53,463 nucleotides of DNA, taken from assembly GCA_007121785.1 (NCBI GenBank), contig SKJX01000109.1, positions 1 to 53,463 on the forward strand. Direction: 5' to 3'. Both the position numbers and the translations under genes were made by a program. The notes beneath the pieces are model-generated. The model searched no databases, had not been told where the DNA came from, and worked only from the letters and a program-made list of their open reading frames with translations. This stretch comes from Nitriliruptoraceae bacterium (GTDB lineage Bacteria; Actinomycetota; Nitriliruptoria; Nitriliruptorales; Nitriliruptoraceae). Positions 26,284 to 35,847 of this stretch are shown one piece after another (within the stretch, counting starts at the first letter, position 1; every line of letters starts with the position of its first letter).

Positions 26284-27036
26284 TCACGGGCCGACCACCA
26301 CCGGTGCCCCGGGAGCACGGACATCGATCACCTCGACCGGCGCGTCACCGACGTCCTCCAGCACCGCCCCCAACGCCCGGACCTTCTCATCGATGCGGTC
26401 GGCCCGGCCGAAGCGCACGCGCTCGCCGGTGCGCAACTCGAGCTCGAGCTCATCGGCGCCAGCGGCCACGTAGCGGACCACCTCGCCGCGCAGCGGGCCG
26501 GACAGCCCACGCCAGGCACGGTGGGCGTTCGCCAGCGCCGGGTCCTCCCCGACGTCCGCACCCGGCGCGGGAGGTGCCTCGGTCAACTCGATCAGTGGCA
26601 GGCCGTCTCCGGCGTCGTCGAGGAGCACGATCCCGTCGCGGTCGACGACCCGTTGCTCGCCGTCACCGACGACGGCCAGGGACGGTTCTCGCTCGACGAC
26701 GGTGATGCTCACCGTCAACGGGTCGGTCCGCCGGGCGTCCGCGGACCGGACCAACGCGAGGTCCTCGACCCGGCGCTCGGCCTCTGCGAGGGACAGCCGC
26801 AGCGTGGAGCGGCCGAGTTCGAGCCCGGCGGCGTCGCGGACCTCCGACTCGCTCAGTCGCTCCGTCCCGGCGACGGTGACCTCCTCGAGCCCGACCAGCG
26901 CGGAGCGCTCAACCGCGATCAGGCCACCGGCCGCGGACAGCACGATGAGGGCGAGAAGGGTGCGACGCAGTCGGACGCGACGCCGCTGCTGGCGGACCTC
27001 CCGCCGCCGTTCCGCGATGCGTTCGTCGATCACCAC
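26284..27036 (-). CDS. ftsQ: Cell division protein FtsQ
   Basis: Bitopic divisome protein that links FtsL/FtsB with the septal synthase. The 250-aa protein has a basic N-terminus (RRREVRQQRRRVRLRR), one TM helix (~25-42), a POTRA domain (~50-115: VEEVTVAGTERLSESEVRDA-like strand-helix order) and the FtsQ C-terminal region (DGIVLLDD, LPLIELTE). The tandem GTG GTG start overlaps the murB stop by 7 nt. Confidence 0.9.
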   Translation of the reverse strand: MVIDERIAERRREVRQQRRRVRLRRTLLALIVLSAAGGLIAVERSALVGLEEVTVAGTERLSESEVRDAAGLELGRSTLRLSLAEAERRVEDLALVRSADARRTDPLTVSITVVEREPSLAVVGDGEQRVVDRDGIVLLDDAGDGLPLIELTEAPPAPGADVGEDPALANAHRAWRGLSGPLRGEVVRYVAAGADELELELRTGERVRFGRADRIDEKVRALGAVLEDVGDAPVEVIDVRAPGAPVVVGP

Positions 27037-28007
27037 GATGCGTCGTCCGACGGTTCGAACCGGCCGAGATGCACCACCTCGGCGACCAGGTCGACGCCGG
27101 CCGTCGCGGCGACCCGCTGCTGGATGCGCCGGATCAGCGTGGCGACGTCGTCGGCGGTGGCCCCCGGCCGGGTGACGATGAAGTTGGCGTGGCGATCCGA
27201 GACCTTGGCGCCACCGACCGCCATCGCCTTACCGCCGGCCGTGTCGATCAGGCGACCGGCCGAGTCGCCGGGCGGGTTGGTGAAGACCGACCCACAGTTG
27301 GGCTCGTTCAACGGCTGGTGCTCGCGTCGCCACCGGCGGATCGAGGCGATCTCCTCGCGGACCGTGGCGGTGTCGCCGGCCTCGAACTCCAGGCTGGCGC
27401 CCACCACGACCGCGTCGGCGGGCAGCTCGCTGTGCCGGTAGGTCAGACCCAGCGCCTCCACGGGCCAGGTCTCGCGGGCGCCGCTGGCCAAGCGGACGAT
27501 CTCGACCGTGACGAGGTGATCGCCCATCTCGCTGCCGTGCGCACCGGCGTTCATGCGCACCGCTCCCCCGAGCGTCCCCGGCACGGCGCAGGCCCAGGCG
27601 AACCCGGTCAGGCCGGCGTCGGCGACCTTGACGGCCAGTGTCGGCAGCGGCTCCGCGGCTCCGGCATGGACGCGTCCGCCGTCGATCTCCAGGCCACGGA
27701 ACCCACGACCGAGGTGCACGGCGATGCCCGGCCAACCGTCGTCGCTGACCAGCAGGTTCGAGCCGCGGCCGACGATCGCGTGCGGGACGCCGTGCGTCGC
27801 TGCGGCTCGCCCCACCGCGACGAGGTCGTCGTCCGACTCGGCCGTCACCAACACCCGAGCCGGCCCGCCGACCCGCAGCGTGGTCAGGCCCGAGAGCGAG
27901 GCCTGCGCGGTGACCTGCCCGCGGCACCTGCTGGCCAACTCGGCAACGAGGGGATCGGACGCGTGGTCGCCCACGTGCCCGGCGGTCGGCTTCCCGGTCG
28001 GGCTCAC
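27030..28007 (-). CDS. murB: UDP-N-acetylenolpyruvoylglucosamine reductase
   Basis: FAD- and NADPH-dependent step giving UDP-MurNAc. The 325-aa protein has LRVGGPAR, the FAD-binding IVGRGSNLLV, VPGTLGGAVRMNAGAHG, the catalytic-Ser region EPNCGSVFTNP and SDRHANFIV near the C-terminus. The GTG start overlaps the murC stop by 4 nt. Confidence 0.95.
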   Translation of the reverse strand: MSPTGKPTAGHVGDHASDPLVAELASRCRGQVTAQASLSGLTTLRVGGPARVLVTAESDDDLVAVGRAAATHGVPHAIVGRGSNLLVSDDGWPGIAVHLGRGFRGLEIDGGRVHAGAAEPLPTLAVKVADAGLTGFAWACAVPGTLGGAVRMNAGAHGSEMGDHLVTVEIVRLASGARETWPVEALGLTYRHSELPADAVVVGASLEFEAGDTATVREEIASIRRWRREHQPLNEPNCGSVFTNPPGDSAGRLIDTAGGKAMAVGGAKVSDRHANFIVTRPGATADDVATLIRRIQQRVAATAGVDLVAEVVHLGRFEPSDDASW

Positions 28008-29374
28008 CGGCGGTTCCGCAGCCGTCCGAGCAGGGTCGGGCCGACCTGCGTGACGTCTCCGGCGCCGGTGGTGAGGACCAGGTCCCCCTCGCGCACCACC
28101 TCGAGGAGCTCGTCGAGCACGTCACCGAGGTGCGGCCGGTAGGTCACCATCGCCCCCGACGCGGCGGCGGCGGCGGCGACCGTGTGGCCGGTCACCCCCG
28201 GCACCGGTGTCTCCCCGGCGCCGTAGACCTCCGTGACGATGACGATGTCGGCCGCCGACGCGGCCCGGCCGAGCTCCGGACCGAAGGTCGCGGTACGTGA
28301 GTACCGGTGCGGCTGGACGACGAGGACGATGCGTCCCGGGGCGGTGGATCGCGCTGCTGCCAGGGTCGCCCGCAGCTCGGTGGGATGGTGGGCGTAGTCG
28401 TCGACGATCGTGACCCCGGCCGCCTCACCGAGCCGTTGGAAGCGACGCGTCGCCCCGGTGAAGCCGGTCAACCCGGCCGCGGCCTGCTCGAGGTCGATGC
28501 CGAGGTGGTGGCAGACGGCCATCGCCGCGGTGGCGTTGAGCACGTTGTGCCGGCCGGGGACCCCGAGCGCGAGCTCGACGGCGTCCTGGCCGTGGACTCG
28601 CAACCGGTGCCGTCCGTCCTCGCCGGTCACCGTGCGGATGTCGGCACGCGGATCGATGCCGTAGGTCACGACCGGCGGCTCGACGTCATCGGCCAGCGCC
28701 GCGGTGGGCGGGTCGTCGACGCAGAGCACGGCTGGCGCGCCCGGCGCCCGCCGTTCCAGGAACCCCAGGAAGGCCTGGCGGACGGAGGCGAGGTCCTCGA
28801 ACTCCTCCGGGTGATCGTGCTCGAGGTTGGTGACCACGGCCAGATCGGGGCGGAAGACCAGGAACGAGCGGTCGGACTCGTCCGCTTCCGCCACGAACCG
28901 ACCGTCGGTGCCGGCGTGGGCGTTGGTGCCGCTGTCGTTGAGCGACCCACCGATCGCGAACGACGGATCGCCGCCGGCAGCCTGGATCCCGACGACCGCC
29001 ATGGAGGTGGTGGTCGTCTTGCCGTGCGTGCCGGCGATGAGCACGGCGTGATCGTCGGCCATCAGCTGGGCGAGCATCTCCGCGCGCCGGACCACGGCGA
29101 TCCCCCGTTGACGAGCAGCGACGACCTCCGCGTTGCCCTGGGGCACCGCCGTGGAGATCACCACCACATCCGCTTCGCCGACGTTGCCGGGATCGTGCCC
29201 GACCTCGACGCGGGCACCGAGCACCCGGAGCTCCTCCAGGGACCGGCTGTCGCGCAGATCGGAGCCGGACACGGCGTGGCCGCGTTGCAGCAGGATGCGG
29301 GCGATGCCGGACATGCCGGCGCCGCCCACCCCGACGAGGTGGACGCGGGTCTGCGGGGTCAGCGTGGGGGTCAC
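28004..29374 (-). CDS. murC: UDP-N-acetylmuramate--L-alanine ligase
   Basis: ATP-dependent ligase adding the first amino acid to UDP-MurNAc. The 456-aa protein opens with VHLVGVGGAGMSGIARIL (UDP-binding Rossmann domain), has the P-loop GTHGKTTTTSM, EADESDRSF, NLEHDHPEEF and the C-terminal YAHHPTELRATL. The GTG start overlaps the murG stop by 4 nt. Confidence 0.96.
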   Translation of the reverse strand: MTPTLTPQTRVHLVGVGGAGMSGIARILLQRGHAVSGSDLRDSRSLEELRVLGARVEVGHDPGNVGEADVVVISTAVPQGNAEVVAARQRGIAVVRRAEMLAQLMADDHAVLIAGTHGKTTTTSMAVVGIQAAGGDPSFAIGGSLNDSGTNAHAGTDGRFVAEADESDRSFLVFRPDLAVVTNLEHDHPEEFEDLASVRQAFLGFLERRAPGAPAVLCVDDPPTAALADDVEPPVVTYGIDPRADIRTVTGEDGRHRLRVHGQDAVELALGVPGRHNVLNATAAMAVCHHLGIDLEQAAAGLTGFTGATRRFQRLGEAAGVTIVDDYAHHPTELRATLAAARSTAPGRIVLVVQPHRYSRTATFGPELGRAASAADIVIVTEVYGAGETPVPGVTGHTVAAAAAASGAMVTYRPHLGDVLDELLEVVREGDLVLTTGAGDVTQVGPTLLGRLRNRR

Positions 29375-30504
29375 GGGCGAGCCTCGGCGAGTTCGAGCAC
29401 CAGGCGAGCGACGTTGGACGCGGCGTCGGGCCGACCGAACGCACGCGAGGCGCGGGCCGTCGCGGCATGGACGTCCGCGTCGGCGAGCAACGGGGCGACC
29501 TGATCGACCAACGACGCGCCGTCGAGTTCCTCGTCGGTGAGGACCGCGGCGCCACCGGCACGTTCGAGCGCACGCGCGTTCTCGGTCTGGTGGTCGGCGG
29601 TGGCGTGGGGGTACGGGATCAGCACGGCGGGCAGGCCCAGCACGGTCAGTTCGGCGATCGAGGTCGCGCCGGCACGACAGATGACCACGTCGGCAGCCGC
29701 GTAGGCGTCGGCCATCGAGTCGATGAAGTCGACCAGCCGCACCGGTGGCCCGTCGGGGTGGGCCGCACGGGCGTCCTCCCACACCTTGGCTGCGGTGCTG
29801 TAGCCGTTGCGGCCCGCCGCGTGCAGGATCTGCAACGGGGTGTCGCCCCAGCGCCCGTGCGCCTCCACGATCGCCGAGTTGATGCTGCGCGCGCCCTGGC
29901 TGCCGCCGAACACCAGCAGCGTGGGCAGGTCCGGGTCGAGGTCGAACGCCTCGCGCGCGGCTGCACGCGCCGCCGCGCGGTCCAGATCGAGCACGTCCGA
30001 CCGCACGGGGTTGCCGGTCACCACGCAGCGTTCCTGGTAGCGGAACCGCGTCGCCGATCCGGGGAAGGTGATCGCGGTCCGGTCGGCCCAACGGCTCGCG
30101 ACCCGGTTGGTCAACCCGGGCACGCTGTTCTGCTCGTGGACCACCAGCGGCAGCCCCCGCTTGACCGCCGCCCGGTCGAGCGGGAACGACACGTAGCCCC
30201 CGAAGGTGACGACGGCGACCGCCTGCTCCTCCTCGGCGATCCGGGAGCACTGGGCCACCCCGTTGCGAAGGGCCTTCGGGACCCGCAGCAGCGCCGGTGA
30301 GGGACGTCGTGGGATCGACACCGCGTCGATGAAGTGGAGCCGGAAGCCCGACTCCGGCACCAAACGAGCCTCCAGTCGGTCGCGGACACCGACGAACACC
30401 GGTTCCACGTCCGGGTCGACGCGCTGCAGTTCGCGAGCGACGGCGACCGCCGGGAACACGTGGCCCGCGGTCCCACCACCGGCGACGAGCACGGTCCGGG
30501 TCAC
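29371..30504 (-). CDS. murG: UDP-GlcNAc--lipid I N-acetylglucosaminyltransferase MurG
   Basis: Peripheral GT-B glycosyltransferase that turns lipid I into lipid II on the inner leaflet. The 377-aa protein begins VTRTVLVAGGGTAGHVFPA, with GGYVSFP, VVHEQNSVPGLTNR, VFGGSQGARSIN and the nucleotide-sugar region CRAGATSIAELTVLGLPAVL, PYPHATADHQTENA. GTG overlaps the ftsW stop by 4 nt; a longer upstream frame overlaps ftsW and is not family-like. Confidence 0.95.
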   Translation of the reverse strand: MTRTVLVAGGGTAGHVFPAVAVARELQRVDPDVEPVFVGVRDRLEARLVPESGFRLHFIDAVSIPRRPSPALLRVPKALRNGVAQCSRIAEEEQAVAVVTFGGYVSFPLDRAAVKRGLPLVVHEQNSVPGLTNRVASRWADRTAITFPGSATRFRYQERCVVTGNPVRSDVLDLDRAAARAAAREAFDLDPDLPTLLVFGGSQGARSINSAIVEAHGRWGDTPLQILHAAGRNGYSTAAKVWEDARAAHPDGPPVRLVDFIDSMADAYAAADVVICRAGATSIAELTVLGLPAVLIPYPHATADHQTENARALERAGGAAVLTDEELDGASLVDQVAPLLADADVHAATARASRAFGRPDAASNVARLVLELAEARP

Positions 30505-31733
30505 GAGGAACCTCCACGCATCGGGGTGGTCCGCTCTCGGACGGCCGGGATGGCCCCGGTGCCGCTCCGGGAGATCGACACCAGGATGCCCAGCGCGACC
30601 AAACTCGACACCAGCGAGGTCCCGCCGACCGAGACCAGGGGCAGGGTTACGCCGGTGATCGGCAGCAACCCGGTCACCGTCCCGATGTTGACCAGCGCCT
30701 GACCGACGATCCAGACCGTGATCGCCAGGGAGACCGTGCGACCGAACCCGTCGGTCGCCGCGTACGCGGTCTTGCAGCCGAGGTAGAGCAGTGCGGTGAA
30801 GAGCAGCAGCGTGCCGACGGCACCCACGAACCCGAGCTCCTCGCCGATCACGGCGAAGATGAAGTCGGTCTCCGGGTTGGGGATGAAGTGCCACTTACCG
30901 CGCGACGAACCGAGCCCGAGCCCGAACCAGCCGCCCGAGCCGAGGGCGTACAGCGACTGCAGCAGTTGGAAGCCCTCGTCGAGCGGGTACTGCTCCGGCC
31001 AGAGCCAGCCGCGGACACGGGCCAGCCGGTAGGGCGCGGCCGCCGCGAGCACCCCGATCGACAGGATCGCGACGATCCCGGTGCCGACCACGTAGCGGCC
31101 CGGGAGCCCCTCGATCCACAGGACGGCGGCGACGATGACGCCGAACAGGATCGTGGTGCCGAGGTCCGGCTGCGCCAGGGTCAGGACCCCCACCAGCGCG
31201 AGCAGCGGCAGCGCAGGGACGAGCAGGTGGTCGACCCCATGCGGCTGCCCGTCGGCTGGACGCTTGCGCTCGAGGACGTCAGCCAACCACAGCAGGACCG
31301 CGAGCTTGGCGATCTCCGACGGCTGGATCGTCAACGGACCGACCGACAGCCACCGGGTCGAGCCGTACCGCTCGGTGCCGACCCCGGGGACGAGCAGCAG
31401 CACCAGCCCGACCAGTGCCACACCGAGGAGCGGCCAGGCGAGCCGACGCCAGATGCGGTGGTCCAGCGATGCCACCAACCAGAACGCCGGGATGCCGACC
31501 AGCGCCCAGGTGAGCTGGCGGCGGAGGATCGCGAAGGCGTCCCCCGCCTCCGCAGCCGGCACGAAGCTGGCGGAGAAGCTCATGACCAGCCCGAGCACCA
31601 CCAGCACCGAGGTGACGACCGTCAGCGCGGTCGCGTCGGAGGTCCACGCTCCCGGCGCCCAACGGTGACGCAACCGCGCGAGGCGACCACGGCCCGCGGT
31701 GGCAGGAGGTTCGTCGATCCGGCTCGGGCTCAT
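30501..31733 (-). CDS. ftsW: Peptidoglycan glycosyltransferase FtsW (SEDS family)
   Basis: Polymerises lipid II at the septum with its partner FtsI. The 410-aa protein has about ten TM segments and SEDS blocks: RWLSVGPLTIQPSEIAKLA, LTLAQPDLGTTILFG, NPETDFIFAVIGEELGFVGA and TGVTLPLVSVGGTSLVSS. ATG at 31733 has GAGG 8 nt upstream. It follows mraY by only 13 nt; murD, which normally lies between them, is absent. Confidence 0.94.
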   Translation of the reverse strand: MSPSRIDEPPATAGRGRLARLRHRWAPGAWTSDATALTVVTSVLVVLGLVMSFSASFVPAAEAGDAFAILRRQLTWALVGIPAFWLVASLDHRIWRRLAWPLLGVALVGLVLLLVPGVGTERYGSTRWLSVGPLTIQPSEIAKLAVLLWLADVLERKRPADGQPHGVDHLLVPALPLLALVGVLTLAQPDLGTTILFGVIVAAVLWIEGLPGRYVVGTGIVAILSIGVLAAAAPYRLARVRGWLWPEQYPLDEGFQLLQSLYALGSGGWFGLGLGSSRGKWHFIPNPETDFIFAVIGEELGFVGAVGTLLLFTALLYLGCKTAYAATDGFGRTVSLAITVWIVGQALVNIGTVTGLLPITGVTLPLVSVGGTSLVSSLVALGILVSISRSGTGAIPAVRERTTPMRGGSS

Positions 31734-31746
31734 CTCGGCGCCTCGC

Positions 31747-32778
31747 TCACAACGGTCCCACGCGGCTGACCCACTCGGCGTAGAAGGCACCCATGCCCAG
31801 CGCGATCCCGATGCCCGCCAGGATCCAGAAGCGCACGATGATCGTGGTCTCCTGCCAACCGAGCAGTTCGAAGTGGTGGTGGATCGGGGCCATCCGGAAC
31901 AGGCGCTTACCCGTCAGGCGGAACACGACGACCTGCAGGATCACCGACAGCGTCTCCACCACGAACAACGCACCGAGCAGGATGAGCAGCAGCTGGGTGT
32001 TGGTCGCGACCGACACGGCGGCGAGCAGGCCCCCGAGCGCGAGCGAGCCGGTGTCACCCATGAAGATCCGGGCGGGGGGCGCGTTGTGCCACAGGAACCC
32101 CGCGCACGCGGCGGTGACGGCGGCCACGATGATCGCGATGTCCAACGCATCAGCGGCTTCCAACCCGTAGTCGCCCGGGTTGCGGAACTGCCAGAACGCG
32201 ATCAGCGAGTACGCCCCGAAGACCAACGTGCCCGAACCGGCGGCGAGCCCGTCGAGCCCGTCGGTGAGGTTCACCGCGTTGCTGGCACCGGTGAGCAGCA
32301 GGAAGATCCAGATCACGAACACCCAGGCCGGCACCTCGAACGCGAGGTCGCCGGCCAGGGAGATGTTGCGCGGCAGACCGGCGTAGGTGGGGCCGATCCA
32401 GGCGAACAGCGCGGCGATCACCGCTTGGCCGACGAACTTGGTGGTCTTGTTCATGCCGAGGTTGCGTCGTCGCCGGAGCTTGATCAGGTCATCGGCGAAG
32501 CCGACCATCGCCATGCCGGTGAACGTCCCGAGCACGAGCAGCCCGGCGACCGTCAGATCGGCGCCGATGAGGTGGGCGGCGGCGTAGGCCAGCAGCGCCG
32601 CGAGCACGATCGCGGCCCCACCCATCGTGGGCGTCCCCGCCTTCGAGTGGTGGCTCTGCGGCCCCTCATCGCGGATCGGCTGGCCGAAGCCGTGCTGACG
32701 GAAGTAGCTGATGACGACCGGCGTGCCGAGCAGGGACGCGAACAACGCCACCGCACCACCGAGGAGGACCGCGATCAC
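31747..32778 (-). CDS. mraY: Phospho-N-acetylmuramoyl-pentapeptide transferase MraY
   Basis: Integral membrane enzyme that joins UDP-MurNAc-pentapeptide to undecaprenyl phosphate to make lipid I. The 343-aa protein has ten predicted TM helices, the aspartate pair in GFADDLIK, NLTDGLDGLAAG, the catalytic-region FMGDTGSLALGG and the HHHFE motif in MAPIHHHFELLGW. GTG start overlaps the murF stop by 4 nt. Confidence 0.96.
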   Translation of the reverse strand: MIAVLLGGAVALFASLLGTPVVISYFRQHGFGQPIRDEGPQSHHSKAGTPTMGGAAIVLAALLAYAAAHLIGADLTVAGLLVLGTFTGMAMVGFADDLIKLRRRRNLGMNKTTKFVGQAVIAALFAWIGPTYAGLPRNISLAGDLAFEVPAWVFVIWIFLLLTGASNAVNLTDGLDGLAAGSGTLVFGAYSLIAFWQFRNPGDYGLEAADALDIAIIVAAVTAACAGFLWHNAPPARIFMGDTGSLALGGLLAAVSVATNTQLLLILLGALFVVETLSVILQVVVFRLTGKRLFRMAPIHHHFELLGWQETTIIVRFWILAGIGIALGMGAFYAEWVSRVGPL

Positions 32779-34154
32779 GAGCGCACCTCCAGGTCCTCCG
32801 GGACGCGTTCGAGCCCCGCGACCCGGGAGGCCTTGACCAACACCACGTCGCCCGGCGCCACCAGGGCGCTCACGGCTCGGCTGGCCTCGGCGGCGTCCGC
32901 CGCCGCGACCACCTCGACCTGCCCGCTGGCCGCGCCGGCGATCGTGTCGGCGGCGGCCTCGCCGACCCCGACGAGCACGTCGACGCCGAGGTCGACGCAC
33001 ACCCGGCCGATGCGCTCGTGTTCGTACGCGGCGTCCGGCCCGATCTCGGCCATCTCGCCCAGGACCGCGATCGTGCGGCCGGTGCGTTCGATCGCCACCA
33101 GCGTCTGCAGCGCGGCGACGACCGAGGTCGGGTTGGCGTTGTAGGCGTCGTTGAGCACCGTGACGCCGTCGATCGCCTCGACCGCGCCACGCCAGGGGCT
33201 GACGGCGGTGCTCGCCAGGGCCGCAGCGGCGGCGGTCAGTCCGACGCCGAGGTGACCCGCGACGGCCAGGGCGAACAGCGCGTTGGCGATCTGGTGACGC
33301 CCGGCGATCGGCAGGGACAGCTCCACCTCACCCCACGGCGTGACGGCGGTCGCGCTCGGACGGGCGAAACGGTCGAGGCGGACCTCACGGGCGTGGACGT
33401 CCGCCTCGACGAGGTCCGTGGCGACGGTGATCGTCGCCGGCGAACGGGCCGCCATCGGCGCGACCCACGGATCGTCCAGGGCGAGCACGGCGACGCCGCC
33501 CTCGCCGAGCGCATCGACCAGTTCGCCCTTGGCTCGCGCGATCGCGTCGATCGAACCGAACACCTCCAGATGGACGGCCGCGACCGCGGTGACCACCGCC
33601 ACGTCGGGCGCGACCAGGGGCGCGAGGTCGGCGATGTCGCCGACGTGACGCGCACCGATCTCCGCCACCAGGACCTGGGTGTCCGGCTCGAGGCTGCACA
33701 GGGTCAGGGGCACGCCCAGTTCGTTGTTGAAGGAGCCGCGGGACGCGTGGGTGCGCCAGCGGGCGCCGACCGCGGCGGCGGTGAGGTCCTTGACGGTGGT
33801 CTTGCCGACCGAGCCGGTGATCGCGATCGCCGTGGGGGCGACCGTCTCGCGCACGTGGCGGCCGAGCGACCGAAGCGCCTGCCAGGTGTCGTCGACGACG
33901 ATCGTCGGGACCGATGGCTGTTGCGGTCCGCGCTCGACGAGCACCGCGACGGCGCCGGCTGCGACCGCGTCGGGCACGTGGTCGTGCCCGTCAGCCGAGT
34001 CGCCGCGCAACGCCACGAACAGCGGGCGACCGTCCGGAACCGTCCGGGAGTCGGTCGCGACGGCGTCGACCGTGGCGTCGCCGTCGGTCCCGTCGGGTAG
34101 CAACAGGTCTCCGTCGGTGACCTGCGACAGCTGCGTGCACGACATCACGATCAT
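32775..34154 (-). CDS. murF: UDP-MurNAc-tripeptide--D-Ala-D-Ala ligase
   Basis: Adds D-Ala-D-Ala to complete the pentapeptide precursor. The 459-aa protein has DSRTVPDG, the P-loop ITGSVGKTTVKD, RGSFNNELGVPLTL, VAEIGARHVGDI, and the C-terminal LNDAYNANPTSV and VLGEMAEIG. Start is ATG at 34154, overlapping the murE stop (ATGA), or the in-frame ATG at 34145. Confidence 0.95.
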   Translation of the reverse strand: MIVMSCTQLSQVTDGDLLLPDGTDGDATVDAVATDSRTVPDGRPLFVALRGDSADGHDHVPDAVAAGAVAVLVERGPQQPSVPTIVVDDTWQALRSLGRHVRETVAPTAIAITGSVGKTTVKDLTAAAVGARWRTHASRGSFNNELGVPLTLCSLEPDTQVLVAEIGARHVGDIADLAPLVAPDVAVVTAVAAVHLEVFGSIDAIARAKGELVDALGEGGVAVLALDDPWVAPMAARSPATITVATDLVEADVHAREVRLDRFARPSATAVTPWGEVELSLPIAGRHQIANALFALAVAGHLGVGLTAAAAALASTAVSPWRGAVEAIDGVTVLNDAYNANPTSVVAALQTLVAIERTGRTIAVLGEMAEIGPDAAYEHERIGRVCVDLGVDVLVGVGEAAADTIAGAASGQVEVVAAADAAEASRAVSALVAPGDVVLVKASRVAGLERVPEDLEVRS

Positions 34155-35659
34155 GCGCCGCCCCCCGATCCGAGGGCATCCAGGAGCTCACGGGCGACCA
34201 CTCGGTCGTCGAACTCGATCGTGCGGTCGGCCAGTTCCTGGGTGGTCTCGTGGCCCTTGCCGGCGATGACGACGACGTCGCCGGGCGTCGCCTGCTCCAG
34301 CGCGTGCCGGATGGCGCGACGACGATCGAGCTCCACGACGAGCTCCGCCGGTGCCCCGTCGGCCACGGCGTGACGAGCCCCCGCCTCCACCGCGGCCAGG
34401 ATGTCCTCCGGGGGCTCGGAGCGGGGGTTGTCGGAGGTCAGTACCGCGCGGTCGGCGGCGGCGGCGGCCGCACCCATCGGTCCACGCTTGATCCGGTCAC
34501 GGTCACCGCCGCAGCCGACGACCAGCGTGAATCGGGCCCGGTCCGGCAGCAGGTCACGGACGGTCGCGACGACCTCGCTGAGCGCATCCGGCGTGTGCGC
34601 GTAGTCGACCAGCACCGTGACCGGTTCGTCGGCGACCCGCTCGAGCCGACCGGGTGCACCGGGGCAGGCGGCGATCCCGGCAGCGGCGACGTCCGGTGGG
34701 ACGCCCACCGCGATCGCGGTCACGGCCGCCACCGCCGCGTTGGCCAGGTTGAACGCCCCCGGCAGCACGGTCGCCAGCTCCAGATCCAGCGGTGGCCCGG
34801 TCCCGCCGACCGACGGATGCCGTCCGACGAGTCGGACGGTGCCGCCGGTGAGCCCGACCCGCTCGTCGACCAGGCGCAGGTCCGCGTCGTCGCGACGCCC
34901 CACGGTGGTCACGGGGATCGACACCTGCTCGAGCAGCTGGTCGGCGAACGGTCCATCGAGGAAGACGATCCCCCGGTCGCTCAGCTCGGGGACGAACAGG
35001 CGCGCCTTGGCGGCCAGGTACGCCGCCATGGACCCGTGCCAGTCGAGGTGGTCCTGGGAGAGGTTGGTGTACGCGGCGACCGCGAACCGGGTGCCGTCCA
35101 CACGGCGCAGATCGAGTCCGTGGGAGGACACCTCCATGGCGACGGCGTCGACGCCGCGGGTGTGCATCGACCGCAGCAGCCGCTGGAGATCGGTGCCCTC
35201 CGGCGTCGTGCGCACGCCCGGTTCGGGGGTGCCATGGATGCGGGTCTGCACGGTGCCGATCACCCCGGTGCCGAGCGCGGCTGCAGCGAAGGCTCCTTCG
35301 AGCAGGTAGGTGACGGTGGTCTTGCCGTTGGTGCCGGTGATCCCGGCCACGGCCAGCTGGCGGCTCGGTTCACCGTGGACGACCGCCGCGGCCGGTCCGG
35401 TCGCGGCACGAACGGACGGCACGCGCACCTGCGGGACGTCCAGTCCGAGCCAGCGTTCGACCAGCAGCGCGGCCGCGCCTCGCTCCACGGCCGCCGCCGC
35501 ATGCTCATGACCGTCCACCCGGGCGCCAGGGATCGCGCAGAACAGCCAGCCACGGTCCGCCTGCCGGCTGTCGTGCGTCGCATCGTGGAGCTCGACGTCG
35601 TGCCCGTGACGCTCTGCACGCGGCAGGGCACGGACGACGTCGGACAGCAGCGCGGTCAC
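34151..35659 (-). CDS. murE: UDP-MurNAc-L-Ala-D-Glu--meso-diaminopimelate ligase
   Basis: Adds the third residue of the stem peptide. The 502-aa protein has DSRQADRGWLFCAIPG, P-loop ITGTNGKTTVTYL, VSSHGLDLRRVDG, NLSQDHLDWHG and VDYAHTPDALSEV. The DNPR motif in LTSDNPRSEPPEDI is the known meso-DAP recognition motif, so the wall should be meso-DAP rather than Lys type. GTG at 35659 follows GAGG by 6 nt; sequence upstream in frame is not family-like. A 188-nt gap precedes it. Confidence 0.95.
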   Translation of the reverse strand: MTALLSDVVRALPRAERHGHDVELHDATHDSRQADRGWLFCAIPGARVDGHEHAAAAVERGAAALLVERWLGLDVPQVRVPSVRAATGPAAAVVHGEPSRQLAVAGITGTNGKTTVTYLLEGAFAAAALGTGVIGTVQTRIHGTPEPGVRTTPEGTDLQRLLRSMHTRGVDAVAMEVSSHGLDLRRVDGTRFAVAAYTNLSQDHLDWHGSMAAYLAAKARLFVPELSDRGIVFLDGPFADQLLEQVSIPVTTVGRRDDADLRLVDERVGLTGGTVRLVGRHPSVGGTGPPLDLELATVLPGAFNLANAAVAAVTAIAVGVPPDVAAAGIAACPGAPGRLERVADEPVTVLVDYAHTPDALSEVVATVRDLLPDRARFTLVVGCGGDRDRIKRGPMGAAAAAADRAVLTSDNPRSEPPEDILAAVEAGARHAVADGAPAELVVELDRRRAIRHALEQATPGDVVVIAGKGHETTQELADRTIEFDDRVVARELLDALGSGGGA

Positions 35660-35735
35660 GGGCGTCCTCGGTGCGGTCGCGGGCAGGATGGGTGGTGGAC
35701 CGGGGGTTCGACCACGGCGGTCGCAGGGGACGCCG

Positions 35736-35741
35736 AGCCTA
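35736..35741 (-). promoter_or_regulatory. Candidate internal -10 (TAGGCT) upstream of murE
   Basis: The ftsI-murE gap is the first break in the dcw cluster after mraZ and contains TAGGCT on the minus strand, 77 nt before the murE start. It matches TAnnnT; a -35 at 17 nt is not convincing. It might give a second entry point for murE and the genes after it. Confidence 0.3.
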
Positions 35742-35847
35742 ACCCTGCGCACGTGTTCTCCGGCGCACCCGGCCCGCCCGAACGATCCCTCCGGTCCCGA
35801 CGGCCGCGTCGCGCGCCATGCTCGCGCCCGCACCGGTCGCCGGCCGG

